Positions 23,828-33,644 of a stretch of DNA of 64,000 nt are shown piece after piece. The first letter of the stretch is position 1; every line of letters starts with the position of its first letter. The notes below the pieces were generated by a model. It was not told the DNA's origin and ran no database searches. It was given only the letters and a program-made list of their open reading frames with translations. The stretch spans positions 1-64,000 of the forward strand of contig JALHQW010000011.1 of the NCBI GenBank assembly GCA_022841745.1. Direction: 5' to 3'. A program made the position numbers and the translations under genes. Origin of the DNA: Saprospiraceae bacterium. Lineage in GTDB: Bacteria; Bacteroidota; Bacteroidia; Chitinophagales; Saprospiraceae.

Positions 23828-25602
23828 TTACCGGATCATGTCGAAGCGGTAGCGCAGCCCTAGGCTGAACATCGCGTGCTTTTGGAGGTGGACTGCCCCA
23901 TCCGCCATGAGCGGGATGCTGCCCAATGGATAGCGGAAGCCCAGCGACAGGGCGCCCTCGCTGTTTATGAGTGACCAAGCTATTCGAAGGTTTTTCGTCC
24001 CGCTGGGGTCGCTGAAGCCGAAGTTGTGGCCGAAGGAAAAAGCCGGTTCAGGGTAGAAGCCGATACCGGGGTTGTCCCAAAGGGAGATGTCGGCGTGGTA
24101 GCGGCTGAGCTTCCCGAACCGCAAGTTGAAGGTGGGCAGCACTTTGCCGTAACCACTGCCGCGTCGGTTGAAACAAACAAAATACCTGGTCGAAAGCCGA
24201 TTGCCTTCTTGTCTAGCATTGCGTAGCCGCCAAACGCGGTGTATTTGTAAACTTTGTCTGCCACTGCCGGCGCTCCTTTGGTAGCCCCGGAGGAGCCCCG
24301 CAGGCCGAGGCCCACCCTGCCGTTTTTCAAGCCCCAGTTAAAGGAGCCGTCGAAGTTAAAGGAGTTGCCCTTGATTTTATGCTGCTCCACGACGTTGCCG
24401 TCGCAGTCGCGGCGGATGTCGGCGTAAGCACCCGCCGTGCCGCCCGCTCCAATTTCTATCCAGCGCTTGCCGAGCTCCATGGGCGGAAAGGTATCGAGCG
24501 GCGTAGCCAGCAGACTGAAGGCGGCTGCGGACAGGAGCGCCGCTGGCAGTCGTTCCTGCGTTCCAGAAGACCAGCGTTCGTGAAGCTTTTTAGTCAAAAA
24601 AAATAGGGCGGGGGCACATGCCAAAACCAAGATGGCCTCCTCCTCCAAGGTCAGCACAGTACTGAAGAGCAATCCACCCAGTGAGACCACCAACAGCGCT
24701 CCCGCCTTTGCGGTGAGCGAAATTTCGACAAGGCGGGGGCTGTCTCGAGGTGTATCGGTTCGAGCTTCAGCGCCCGCCCCGGTACTTGGGGAGGGCTGTG
24801 GCGCATGGCGGTGTTGGTTCCTCCAAAAAATCGTAAGTGCCGCTGCGGCCATGGCAAGGCAAGCCCACTGCGCCGCCTTGACCCCACCGAAGGTCTCGCC
24901 CAGAAATCCCTGGTTGGAGGCGGCTTCACGGAAGAACTCCAGCCAGAAGCGGGTGCCGGTCAGCAGCGCCAGCACCAGCAGGGCAAGGCTCCCGGGTGTG
25001 GTGAAGCGCAGCCTCAAGCGCCACGCCAGCGCAAAGGCGAGCAGGTTGGCGATGGTGAAAAAAAGCTGTACCGGGTAGGTCGGTAATGAGACGGTGGCGT
25101 CAGGTGGAATCATGCCCTGCGCCACCTGCCAACCGAAAGCGGGCGCCCCCGGGCCGTAGCACAAGCCCCAGTCGCCGCTGGTCGGCGATCCGAAGCAGCA
25201 GCCCGCCGCCAGGCAGCCCATCCTCCCCGCTGCTGCCGCCAAGGGCAGTGCCAGCACCAGTGCATCCGCCATCCCGGCGGGCAGCCGCCACCATTTTTTT
25301 AGCAAAAGGAATACAGGGATAGCCAATATGAGCGAGCCGAGGATGGTCTTGCCGCCATGCAATGGGAACCTGCCGCTTGTGAGCAACTGGTACCAACCCG
25401 CTGCCGTGAAGGAGCCTGCCCGCTCGCCCAATATCAGGGCGGCGTAGGTGACTGCCAGCACGGTGAGCCACGTCAGCGGCTCGAAACCCCGCCTATGCCC
25501 CTCGCTCCACTGAAAGCCGAGGGCGATGATGGCGGCGAGAAGGATGGCAGCGTTCCAGGCGATGGCTGCCTGCAAGTCGGTGAGGTGGATGGCTTGGTAC
25601 AT
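23828..25602 (-). CDS. Lgt-like membrane domain fused to an outer-membrane barrel domain, frameshifted
   Basis: Residues 1-260 form a polytopic domain similar to prolipoprotein diacylglyceryl transferase: RFPLHGGKTILGSLI (the HGG motif), AGRMGCLAAGCCFGSPT (in place of GRxGNF-N-E-yG-pT) and LPTYPVQLFF. More helices follow, then from about residue 390 a beta-rich region (IEIGAGGTAGAYADIR, FDGSFNWGLKNGRVGLGLRG, YTAFGGYAMLDKKAIGFRPG). Near 24170-24190 the frame breaks. The other frame continues as YGKVLPTFNLRFGKLS through AFSFGHNFGFSD to LGLRYRFDMIR, a normal barrel ending, stopping at 23828. Without the shift the first frame ends at 23980 in low-complexity Ser/Thr/Ala residues. Function is unknown; lipid transfer is inferred. 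Confidence 0.65.
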
Positions 25603-25766
25603 GGTGCAACAATTTTAGTAAAAAAAGGAGACGGCAAGTCAGAAATTCAAGCCGTGGCTGAACCTGATTTCCGACCTCACTTGCAAGAAACAACTCGGTT
25701 GTTATGCGCCGCATCAAAAGTTTTTGTTCTTATGGTGCGGCGTATAACATCACTTATAACTCACCT

Positions 25767-26450
25767 TTAAAAACTGAAATCAAAACCATCTAAAGATTTG
25801 CCCACGGCGTTTATTACACCTACAACTATTATGGTATCTAAAACACTTCCAATGCCAATGCCCACCCACTTCCCATATCGTTGCTGCTTGGCTATTATCC
25901 GCTTAATTTCTGAGGTTTGAGTTGATACTTTCTGGTTGGTTGCCTTGTCGTACCATTCGATATTTCCTATATGCTCATCCCCAACTTTTTCTTCCCAGTA
26001 GATCAGGAATTTCCCCTCATGCCGTTGCCCGCTTTTCAGTAATATTTTAATATCGCTGTTCTTTCGTATGGTTGCTGCTTCTTCAAGGGCTAACCATTTA
26101 TCTTTTTGGGAATTAATGGTCACCACCTGTTCTATATCTGCAGTAGGAGTTGCAATTTGCCTGTCGGTAGCCTCATCATACCATACGATTGATGCCACGT
26201 TTTCATCGGCAATTTTTCCTGTCATACGCGTTATGAATTTTCCGTCATGACGCAGTCCGTTTTTTAAGAATATTTGAATATGGTTATTTTCTTGTAAACG
26301 GGTTGCTTGTTCGTCGGGCATTCCCAGTCTTATGATTTTACTGGAATCCGATACAGCGCCTATTCCAAAGCCAATGGCACTGCACCCGCTGCCACCAAGC
26401 GCAAATGACCCCAGTGAAATGGCGAAAACAAGTTGTTTAATCAGTTTCAT
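25767..26450 (-). CDS. Lipoprotein with two tandem 75-residue LSm-like repeats
   Basis: 227 residues; lipobox-like GGSGCSAIGFGIG with Cys23. The body is two tandem units of about 73 residues. Each begins with an IQIFLKNG-R-GKF-like strand pair, then a variable turn, then IVWYDEAT or IEWYDKAT, then a ST--DI--I strand. The strand-turn-strand order recalls small Sm-like barrels, but this is a structural guess. A C-terminal hydrophobic stretch (VLDTIIVVGVIN) follows. It starts inside the stop codon of the T9SS gene upstream (ATGA). A three-repeat paralogue lies at 29386 in the same operon. Confidence 0.7.
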   Translation of the reverse strand: MKLIKQLVFAISLGSFALGGSGCSAIGFGIGAVSDSSKIIRLGMPDEQATRLQENNHIQIFLKNGLRHDGKFITRMTGKIADENVASIVWYDEATDRQIATPTADIEQVVTINSQKDKWLALEEAATIRKNSDIKILLKSGQRHEGKFLIYWEEKVGDEHIGNIEWYDKATNQKVSTQTSEIKRIIAKQQRYGKWVGIGIGSVLDTIIVVGVINAVGKSLDGFDFSF

Positions 26451-28024
26451 GATTTAATTAGCTTCTGTGAAAAAACATGCCCGTCCAGTGACCTTACCTG
26501 CAAGAAATAAATGCCTGGTGACCAATGGCCTACGGATTCAATTTTCAGTGCTTGGCTGTTTATTTCCTTTTTTGAAAACACGATGTTCCCCAAGGCATCG
26601 AAAATGACAACTTCGGAGACCGGAAGGATTGATTCGGGAAAATCGAGTGTCAGCGTATTGGAAAAGGGATTGGGTGAGGTTCCGATTTTTGCGCTTTCCA
26701 GTAGTTGTTCCTTTGTGGGGGATGGCGTTGTAGTTGGCAGGGAATACACATGGGTGAACTTCAATCCCGCTGGTTCCTGCTCATAATGCCCGGTGATGAG
26801 CTTCCTGGCAAGGCCTGGAATATTTGAGACATAGGAATTGTTGGCATCGCCCAGCGTAAGCAGCTCCTGCCCAAATTCGGTGAGTATCTTCATCCCGGAT
26901 TCAAAAAAGTTGGCATAATTAACTACGGCAACGAGCGTATTGTCGTCCGTGAAAACATGCTCGTCGGCTATTACAATGTCCGCTTCGTACCCGGAAGGCT
27001 TGGACAACTGCTTCCATGGTGTATGGTCTGGGTTATAGAATTGAAAATAGCTGCTGTTAATCGTTCCTATGCTGCCATTATAAAATTTGTACCCAGAAAC
27101 GGAAAACACTCTTCCTGTAACCCCAAAAGGATATTGTTGAATGATATCGAACTCCGGTAGGCTATAAAACACAGAAAAGTTGCTAGTCCATGCTACCCAT
27201 TGGTACCCCCCTGACCCGTCGGGCATGGTCAAAGGGAAGAAAAAACCGCCTGACCCGTTTTGGTATTGGTGCTGCACTTCGCCGGATTCGTCCAACACCC
27301 TGAACTCATAATTGCCTGTGGAAGCGCACTGCCCCCAAACCCCGATTTCAATATTAGCATCATTGTCAAAAACTTCGAAAGCTGGGTTATTAACGATTGA
27401 ATTGCTGTTACAATCGGTATTTATGTCTTGCGGTTCAATTTTTTTCCACAACGTAAAATCTGCATTAAAGAACAGGTAGGAGCCTTCCCAGTCTTGATAC
27501 CAATATTTGTCACCTTCATTCTCAATGTCAAATAAAATACGGGGGTACTGCGGGAACGAATGCTGGAAAACAAGTCCGTCTGCGGTAACTACGGTCCCAT
27601 TATCAAACCACACCTTCCATTCGCCATCAACTTCTGCTACATTAAAGTAATTGGGTGATAAAGCCTCCAAAATTACCTCGCCATTTTCATTGTAAATGGC
27701 ATTTATCCTTGATGTTGAACTGCCTGAATACAAATAGAACTCCACCGCATCATCTTGGTTGAAAATATGCTCTGAAGCCAAATATACATAATTAAACGAA
27801 GCATCGGCAACCAACGTGACCGGCACCGTTTTCCACGGCGTATGGTCAGCATTAAAAAATCGGACCACCGAGGACTCAGCGTCCACGTAGTAATATTTTT
27901 CACCCGCTGTCTCCAGCTTGCCCCGCTGGAGATAGTTGCAAGGATAGGAATGCTCAAAGGTGATTTGCCCAAGTGCAATGGTTGTGGTAAGAAAAATGGT
28001 TGCGAGTGTAAAGATTGATTTCAT
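26447..28024 (-). CDS. T9SS-exported protein of unknown function
   Basis: 525 residues from the Met at 28024, which gives the signal peptide MKSIFTLATIFLTTTIALGQ; an earlier Met 11 codons upstream adds only basic residues. The body is made of imperfect propeller-like repeats with F-NADHTPWK or YNPDHTPWK and GEKYYYVD-type strands. A region around GTSPNPFSNTLTLDFP, FDALGNIVF and PGIYFLQVRS is a type A T9SS sorting domain ending in KLIKS. It is therefore predicted to reach the cell surface. It lies third from last in the sigma-factor operon and overlaps the next lipoprotein gene by four bases. Confidence 0.8.
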   Translation of the reverse strand: MKSIFTLATIFLTTTIALGQITFEHSYPCNYLQRGKLETAGEKYYYVDAESSVVRFFNADHTPWKTVPVTLVADASFNYVYLASEHIFNQDDAVEFYLYSGSSTSRINAIYNENGEVILEALSPNYFNVAEVDGEWKVWFDNGTVVTADGLVFQHSFPQYPRILFDIENEGDKYWYQDWEGSYLFFNADFTLWKKIEPQDINTDCNSNSIVNNPAFEVFDNDANIEIGVWGQCASTGNYEFRVLDESGEVQHQYQNGSGGFFFPLTMPDGSGGYQWVAWTSNFSVFYSLPEFDIIQQYPFGVTGRVFSVSGYKFYNGSIGTINSSYFQFYNPDHTPWKQLSKPSGYEADIVIADEHVFTDDNTLVAVVNYANFFESGMKILTEFGQELLTLGDANNSYVSNIPGLARKLITGHYEQEPAGLKFTHVYSLPTTTPSPTKEQLLESAKIGTSPNPFSNTLTLDFPESILPVSEVVIFDALGNIVFSKKEINSQALKIESVGHWSPGIYFLQVRSLDGHVFSQKLIKS

Positions 28025-28124
28025 TTTTTTTCTTTTAGAAATTGATTGGATTTTCATTCATCATTATGATGTTTGAAATTTTAAAATAGTAAACAAGGGC
28101 TATAAAAGCATTAATAAATTACCT

Positions 28125-29318
28125 TTATTCCTTGATTTGAAAATGCAAATCAGTCCTTTTGCCCGCTTCGATAGGTATTTGCAAATGTTGCTGCGAGGTT
28201 CCGTCTTCGAAGAATATTTCCAATTGGCTGCCTGACTTCTCTTCACTATAAAGTGTTTGGACCGAAAGGGTATTCGATTCATCGGGGTTTAGTGAAACAT
28301 TCGCCCAATGATACACAGCCCCTGGGTTTATTTTGTCAAACAACACTTTTTCCCCTAATCGAACAGTAAGGATGTCGTTGTCTTTAGGGTTCTTATCAAC
28401 GAGGCGAATTCGGATGTTCGGTTGTCTGACATGCACCGTTTGTTCCGACAGCAGGGGCAGCGGGGTCGAAATCGCCTCTACCTGTGCAGCAGCGGCTATC
28501 CGTTTTTTTCGCCTTTCCTTGCGCACAGCCGCCGTCCACATCCATGCAATGAGACCAGCTATTGCCGCACAACCAAGAACAAGCACGGCTGTGGCTGCAC
28601 CCTCCTGCCCATTACAGGACAAGTTACAAGAAATGGCTGCCGTAAGATAACCCAAAGCCGCAAAAATAAGGAGGCTCGCCAGCACTAATAGAGCTATTGT
28701 GCCACCCTCCAATGCTTTAGCTGCTTGGCGAATGAGGGCGATATTTTGCCGTATCCTGGCCTTTACAACTTTTAGTTTTGCTTGCTTCCAAGACTTTATT
28801 TTTTCAAAAAACGACCCTTTTTTGGCCTTTGATTTATTGGGCGATGCAAACTGCTTTTTCAGGTGCCAATTTGCAAATGGTCTTGCCATGGCCGATTCTA
28901 GGACAGGCACCTTTTCTATCCTGATTTCTAATGGTACATTACTGAGTGGGTTGCTCCACGTAGGCATGAAATTGCCCACGCCTCCCCAAGCCAGAAACGA
29001 AGAGGCTACAAGCAGGGCGTCGCAACATTTGCGGCGGGTGAAGCTGTTCATGCGGTGCTTCCCTTCCGCTTTTTTGGGGTAGCCAACATAGCCGACGAGG
29101 AACAAAACGGCGCTGGCCATGAATACGGCCTTGGCAAAATAATGCCCCTCTGCTGCCAGCACAAAGCCCCACCATAGGGCAAGGGTGCCCAATATTATAC
29201 GCCCCAATGCAATGATTGCCCATGACTGGATAAGATGGCTTTTTGCCCAAAAAGAAATAGAAAGCGTATTTCGTTTTAATAAACATACTGCATCGTGAAT
29301 ACAAGTTGGTTGTTTCAT
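28125..29318 (-). CDS. Membrane protein of unknown function in the sigma-factor locus
   Basis: About 397 residues. The Met at 29318 (MKQPTCIHDAVCLLKRN) was chosen over a Met 13 codons earlier. Predicted membrane helices are AIIALGRIILGTLALWWGFV, AVFMASAVLFLVGYVGY, IALLVLASLLIFAALGYLTA and VLVLGCAAIAGLIAWMW. Between them lies a basic region with FFEKIKSWKQAKLKVVKARI. The C-terminal 130 residues are a soluble beta-rich domain (IRIRLVDKNPKDNDILTVRL, LEIFFEDGTSQQHL). The arrangement would suit signal transfer across the inner membrane, possibly controlling the sigma factor, but no known anti-sigma motif was recognised. Confidence 0.6.
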   Translation of the reverse strand: MKQPTCIHDAVCLLKRNTLSISFWAKSHLIQSWAIIALGRIILGTLALWWGFVLAAEGHYFAKAVFMASAVLFLVGYVGYPKKAEGKHRMNSFTRRKCCDALLVASSFLAWGGVGNFMPTWSNPLSNVPLEIRIEKVPVLESAMARPFANWHLKKQFASPNKSKAKKGSFFEKIKSWKQAKLKVVKARIRQNIALIRQAAKALEGGTIALLVLASLLIFAALGYLTAAISCNLSCNGQEGAATAVLVLGCAAIAGLIAWMWTAAVRKERRKKRIAAAAQVEAISTPLPLLSEQTVHVRQPNIRIRLVDKNPKDNDILTVRLGEKVLFDKINPGAVYHWANVSLNPDESNTLSVQTLYSEEKSGSQLEIFFEDGTSQQHLQIPIEAGKRTDLHFQIKE

Positions 29319-29385
29319 TAATTTAGTATTTGATGATTTTTTGTGTAAAACATGCACGTTTGTTAACCTTGTCAGCTATACAGCG

Positions 29386-30336
29386 TTAAAAACCAAAAGC
29401 GATGTCAAATGATAAACCATTAAGACTAATAATATCCAACTCCAACCCATTTTTTAATATAACTGCGGTTAAAACAGCATCTATAACGATACCTATGCCA
29501 AGCCCTTTCCATTTCTGATTTCGTTTTTGCTTGACTACTATTCCTGCTATATCTGCAACATGGGTTGACACTTGCCTTGTGTTTGCCTCGTCGTACCATA
29601 CGATAGTTTGCACTGTTTCAATTCCTACCTGTTGCTCCAATTGCTTTAGGAATCGGCCTTGCAATATTTGTCCATCTTTTAGGAAGATTTCTATATGGCT
29701 GTTTCCTTTTATCGTTGCAGCTTCCTCAAGGCCCACCCAATTATCTCGTTCATTCTCAAAGGCTATTATCCCTTCTATATCTTCAACTTGGGTTGACATT
29801 TGCTGTTTGTTTGCTACATCATACCATTCGATTGTAGTCAAATTTCCATTCCCTACCTGCTCCTCCATTTGCTTTAGAAATCGGCCTTGCAGTAGTTGCC
29901 CATCTTTTAGGGATATTTCGATACGGCTGCTTCCTTTTATGGTTTCTGCCTCTTCAAGGACTCTCCATTTATCTTGTTCATATTGGATTGTTATGATTCG
30001 TTTTATATCTTTATATGGAGTTGATACTTGCTGCCCGGTACTCATGTCATGCCATACGATTGAAGCTTGGCTATCTTCACCAACTTTTTGATTCATTAAT
30101 TTTACAAATAGCCCCTCCTGTCGTTCCCCATTTTTAAGAAATATCTGAATAGGGTGATTTTCTTTCAATGATAAACTGGCGGTTCGGTCGTCAGGGACTC
30201 CATATTTTTTGATTTTCTCGATTTCCTTAGTATCCTTAATTGCGCCTATTCCCATGCCGAGGATACTGCACCCAGTTGCTGAAAACATGGATTGTACCGC
30301 AATAAGGACGAACATGAGCTGTTTAAAGAGTTTCAT
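29386..30336 (-). CDS. Lipoprotein with three tandem 76-residue LSm-like repeats
   Basis: 316 residues; lipobox-like SATGCSILGMGIG. Three repeat units start at IQIFLKNGERQEG, IEISLKDGQLLQG and IEIFLKDGQILQG. Each continues with FLKQMEEQVG, I-WYD-A and QVSTQ-DI-I strands and ends with DKW--LEEA-TIKG. The DNA of units 2 and 3 is alike (CGGCCTTGCA-TA-TTG and TTTCCTTTTAT recur), so at least one duplication is recent. It is a paralogue of the two-repeat lipoprotein at 25767. It follows the sigma gene by 41 bases. A binding role on the periplasmic face of a membrane is inferred only from architecture. Confidence 0.7.
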   Translation of the reverse strand: MKLFKQLMFVLIAVQSMFSATGCSILGMGIGAIKDTKEIEKIKKYGVPDDRTASLSLKENHPIQIFLKNGERQEGLFVKLMNQKVGEDSQASIVWHDMSTGQQVSTPYKDIKRIITIQYEQDKWRVLEEAETIKGSSRIEISLKDGQLLQGRFLKQMEEQVGNGNLTTIEWYDVANKQQMSTQVEDIEGIIAFENERDNWVGLEEAATIKGNSHIEIFLKDGQILQGRFLKQLEQQVGIETVQTIVWYDEANTRQVSTHVADIAGIVVKQKRNQKWKGLGIGIVIDAVLTAVILKNGLELDIISLNGLSFDIAFGF

Positions 30337-30377
30337 TTTTCAAGATTTAATTAATGTTAGTGAACATTTTTAAGCTT

Positions 30378-30974
30378 TTACGCCCCCTTCATGAACCCAG
30401 CCAATTGCTTTAGGCTCCTGCACCTTGCGCTTTTAAGAGAATCAGTTGAACGGTGAGGGGCGAGGCCCCTACCCACTATTTCCTCGTCCTTTAGGTCTTC
30501 AAAATACTTGAGCCGAATGACCAACTGGCACGGTTCGCTTAATTTCAAGAGCGCATTTTCCACTTGGTTTTTTAATTCTTCTTGGGTAAAATAAGCTTCG
30601 ACTTCCGGCTGTTGAAACGCAATAATTTCCTCATTAAGCTCAAGGCAGTTCCATTGTTTTTTCCGACAAAAATTGCGGAGTAAGTTATCAACAACGCTGT
30701 GGGCATAGCTCATCGGACTGACCCCGAAGAAACAGTATGTGCCGTCGCATATTTTGCGGAGCACCAAAACTGCGGCATCGTTGGCGAGCTCTTCCAGGTC
30801 TTCTGCCAAGGCTGTTTTCCTGTGTTTTTTGAGTTTCAGGTGTTGCTTAATGCCCTCACACAAAAGACTAACTGCTGTGGGGTCGAGGGTTTTCAACTGA
30901 TAATACATGAAGGCCGGGCCAGATTTTTTGTCCAGCTGGCTTGCATGATTTTGTACGTGGCTATTACTTTTCAT
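30378..30974 (-). CDS. ECF-like sigma-70 family RNA polymerase sigma factor
   Basis: 198 residues with the layout of a short sigma factor. Region 2-like residues are about 30-110 (LKLKKHRKTALAEDLEELAN, SPMSYAHSVVDNLLRNFCRK). A region 4-like helix-turn-helix follows at about 135-195 (ALLKLSEPCQLVIRLKYFED, LKDEEIVGRG, STDSLKSARCRSLKQLAGF). The pattern DEEI followed by TDSLK-R---LK occurs in Saprospiraceae sigma factors next to surface-protein genes. It is the first gene of a minus-strand series of five, so it probably directs transcription of its own locus or of further surface genes. Confidence 0.75.
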   Translation of the reverse strand: MKSNSHVQNHASQLDKKSGPAFMYYQLKTLDPTAVSLLCEGIKQHLKLKKHRKTALAEDLEELANDAAVLVLRKICDGTYCFFGVSPMSYAHSVVDNLLRNFCRKKQWNCLELNEEIIAFQQPEVEAYFTQEELKNQVENALLKLSEPCQLVIRLKYFEDLKDEEIVGRGLAPHRSTDSLKSARCRSLKQLAGFMKGA

Positions 30975-31300
30975 GATGACTTTACTGTTCGTGAAACATA
31001 TACGGTTTGCACGACTGGCATTGCTTGCTGTATGATATAGCCCGTACTGCCAGCGGCATATAGTAGAATGTTTATTTTTTGGTAGTAGCCGCTGGATTTA
31101 ATGATTGGGTTGGAAATCATCCACTGCCAGAGAGGGGCAGCAATTAGCTTTAAATGGACTACTGGCGGGCAAATTCAACCGCCGGCGCATTGTTTTTCGA
31201 CAGAAAACTGGCTTCCTTGGAACGGTTTTGTAGGACAACCAAAGTTGGCAGGCGGCTTCCTTGGCGGGCGTTACGCAGTAGCCAAGTAAGTACTTTGCTT

Positions 31301-31440
31301 CTAGCCCGTACTCCGTCCATTAATGCTTACGCTTGCCCCATTCATGGCCAAATGCTGGGCGATAGACTTCCCGATTCCCATTGAAGAACCGGTAACGATC
31401 GCTGTTTTCCTTCGAGTTTCATCTGGAGAAATGCTTTTAG
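31301..31440 (-). pseudogene. Short-chain dehydrogenase N-terminal remnant
   Basis: About 40 codons encode the start of a Rossmann-fold SDR: RRKTAIVTGSSMGIGKSIAQ and HLAMNGASVSINGRS. This covers the TGxxxGIG nucleotide-binding motif, helix 1 and strand 2. A stop follows directly and no later SDR motif (NNAG, YxxxK) occurs nearby. There is no start codon fitting the family. The rest of the 640-base gap between the sigma gene and 31618 shows nothing else recognisable. Confidence 0.65.
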
Positions 31441-31617
31441 TGGTTGCTAAGAATCTGGGGCAATTTTTAAAAACTAAATTGTATAACAAACCTACAGGCC
31501 TCCTCTCCCCCCGCCAAAGACAAATAATTCCATTTGCCAAAAAAATATACGGTACATTGTGCGTAAATTATTCCCACAAAATATTGATTAACTGTTGTTT
31601 ATGAAAATAAAATCGCC

Positions 31618-33081
31618 ATGAAAACGATCAACCCTTACACCTCAAAAATGGCCCGGATGCTGGCCATTTTGACCCCAGAAGAATTCAAATCCCTGGGCCT
31701 GTGGCTGCAATCGCCCTGGGCCAACACCAATAAAAAGCTGGTGTCGCTGTACAATATCGTGCAGAAATACCATCCCGATTTCCCCGCAAAGGCGATGGAC
31801 AAGGCGCAGTTGTTCAAAAAACTGTACCCCACGAAGGCTTTCGACGACAAATGGATGCGCAACCTCATGGCGGCCATGTGCAAGCAGGTGGAGCAGTTTT
31901 TGGTTCATCAACGCCTGGAAAGCGACGATTCCCTTTCCGCACAATTATTGGCGAAGGAGTATCTCAAAAGGCACGAGGGCGAATGGCACGAAAAATTAGT
32001 GAATGAAATCATCAACAACCTGGAAGCAAAAAAGGCCAAGGAAACGGAGGACTTCCTGGTACTGGGGCAGCTCTACGGCGAACTTTATGAGCGGCCAAAA
32101 TATACCCAAAACAAGTCCAGCCAAGCCGCACTTCTGGCTGCCAACCGCTACCTCGACTGCTTTTACGGCCTCCATAAATGGCGGTGCATCACAGAACTGA
32201 ACGAGCGGCAACTGATTTTGCCAGAAGGAACTCCACCGACTTGGGACATCCCCCAATTGGAGCACCTGACGCAACACCTTGACATCCCAGCACTTGAGAT
32301 TTACAAGGAAAGGCTGGGCCTAACCCGTTCCCTTTCCATGGAAGGATACCTTCATTTAAAAGCGGAGGTTTTTTCCAAGTTCGAGTACCTGTCAGTTAAG
32401 GATAAGCGGATACTGCTGTTTTACTTGATAAACACGGCCATCCAATTATGGATAAAGGGCAATGTCCAAATCATGGGTGAGCTGCTGGAACTGTACAAAA
32501 CTGGATTAAAGGAAGGCTTACTGGTCAATTTTGATAGGTTGTCAGAAACAACGTATTCTAATATCGTAACCATTGGCAACAGCCTTCAACAGTTCGTATT
32601 TGTTAGCGATTTTGTCAATAAATATGCAGGCAAACTGGCACCTGAAATGCGGGAAGATGGGAAGATATGGGCTGCTGCAAATACTTTATTCAAACAGCAT
32701 GATTTCGAGAAATCCATTACCCTGCTTTCCACTCACGGGTTTACCAGCCATCTTTTTTCCTTGCATGGAAAATCGCTCCTCTTGCAAGCCTATTTTGAAG
32801 CTTGTAAAAACGATGATTCCTACTTCATGTTCATGCTAGATTTTGGTGAAGCTTTTAGGAAATATATCCATCGAGACCCATTGCTATCTGGCGGTAGGGA
32901 AGCAGCTTATTTGAACTATATAAAGTACACTACTATCTTGTTGAAAAATTTGGTGGAGAAAAAATGGAACGGAAAGTGGGTGGAAGCTTTTGAGAAGCAA
33001 ATCAACCAAGAGGAGTTTATGCAGGGCAAGCAATGGGTTTTGGAAAAATTAGGCGAAATAAAAGATGGGCTGCCAAGCTGA
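31618..33081 (+). CDS. Conserved hypothetical helical protein
   Basis: 487 residues, with no signal peptide and no membrane segment, so cytoplasmic. It is almost wholly helical with TPR-like spacing (for example LAKEYLKRHEGEWHEKLVNE, LVLGQLYGELYERPKY, IMGELLELYKTGLKEG). I recognise it only as a type repeatedly found as a single gene in Saprospiraceae; no function is known. The start at 31618 is supported by the A/T-rich leader and by family-like MKTINPYTSKMARMLAILTP. It converges with the small secreted gene at 33098, 16 bases apart. Confidence 0.65.
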   Translation: MKTINPYTSKMARMLAILTPEEFKSLGLWLQSPWANTNKKLVSLYNIVQKYHPDFPAKAMDKAQLFKKLYPTKAFDDKWMRNLMAAMCKQVEQFLVHQRLESDDSLSAQLLAKEYLKRHEGEWHEKLVNEIINNLEAKKAKETEDFLVLGQLYGELYERPKYTQNKSSQAALLAANRYLDCFYGLHKWRCITELNERQLILPEGTPPTWDIPQLEHLTQHLDIPALEIYKERLGLTRSLSMEGYLHLKAEVFSKFEYLSVKDKRILLFYLINTAIQLWIKGNVQIMGELLELYKTGLKEGLLVNFDRLSETTYSNIVTIGNSLQQFVFVSDFVNKYAGKLAPEMREDGKIWAAANTLFKQHDFEKSITLLSTHGFTSHLFSLHGKSLLLQAYFEACKNDDSYFMFMLDFGEAFRKYIHRDPLLSGGREAAYLNYIKYTTILLKNLVEKKWNGKWVEAFEKQINQEEFMQGKQWVLEKLGEIKDGLPS

Positions 33082-33097
33082 CAGCCCACCTCCCAAT

Positions 33098-33448
33098 TCA
33101 ATTGAAAATAACTTCCTCAATGACTATCCAGCTTCCCGTAGTGAAGCCACAATCAATAGCAAACGAGAAATTGTAAGTGCCCGTTGGCAAGCCGCTGAAC
33201 GAAATCTCGGAAGCCGTCACGGCAAACACTTGACTCTGGTAGCCATCGCCCTGCCGATAGTATTTCGCTAAATATTGGCTGCAACCTCCCGTGCAATCGC
33301 TCCAGTCGAAGGCAATACTGCCGCTCGATTTGGAAGTGATGGATAGGTTGGCAAGCTCCGGGCAGGCTTGGCCGTTCTCAGCGGCATTTGCAAGGCACGT
33401 CAGCGCAAGGGCTGCGGCAATCATCATTAAAACAAGCATCTTAGTCAT
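33098..33448 (-). CDS. Small secreted Fn3-like protein
   Basis: 116 residues with a signal peptide (MLVLMMIAAALALTCLANA, starting MTK). The mature part of about 95 residues matches a single fibronectin type III-like or immunoglobulin-like sandwich: LSITSKSSGSIAFDWSDC, YLAKYYRQGDGYQS, ISFSGLPTGTYNFSFAIDC. The pattern SGLPTGTY is typical of Fn3 repeats in T9SS proteins. There are four cysteines in the mature part, likely two disulfides. No sorting domain is present. It ends in a stretch converging with the 487-residue gene. Function is unknown. Confidence 0.65.
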   Translation of the reverse strand: MTKMLVLMMIAAALALTCLANAAENGQACPELANLSITSKSSGSIAFDWSDCTGGCSQYLAKYYRQGDGYQSQVFAVTASEISFSGLPTGTYNFSFAIDCGFTTGSWIVIEEVIFN

Positions 33449-33644
33449 AGCACAAATAGTTTAGGTAGTTAAGAAAATGCCCCGATGCTCACCGACAGGC
33501 AAAAGCTGGCCAGGCCCCCGACGGGTCGGGTGGCGGTACGGGGTGTGATTTTTTATGGTTTGGTTAGTTTTTTAGGGATTGGCGAAACAGTCGGTTGAAG
33601 TTTTGAACTTCAGGGTAGTGACATTTTTTAACTGACGCAGCCAC

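Noticed and set aside
31101-31300. Short plus-strand frames between the sigma-factor gene and the SDR remnant
   Set aside because: No start context, domain or signal; overlapping frames of similar length on both strands suggest non-coding DNA.
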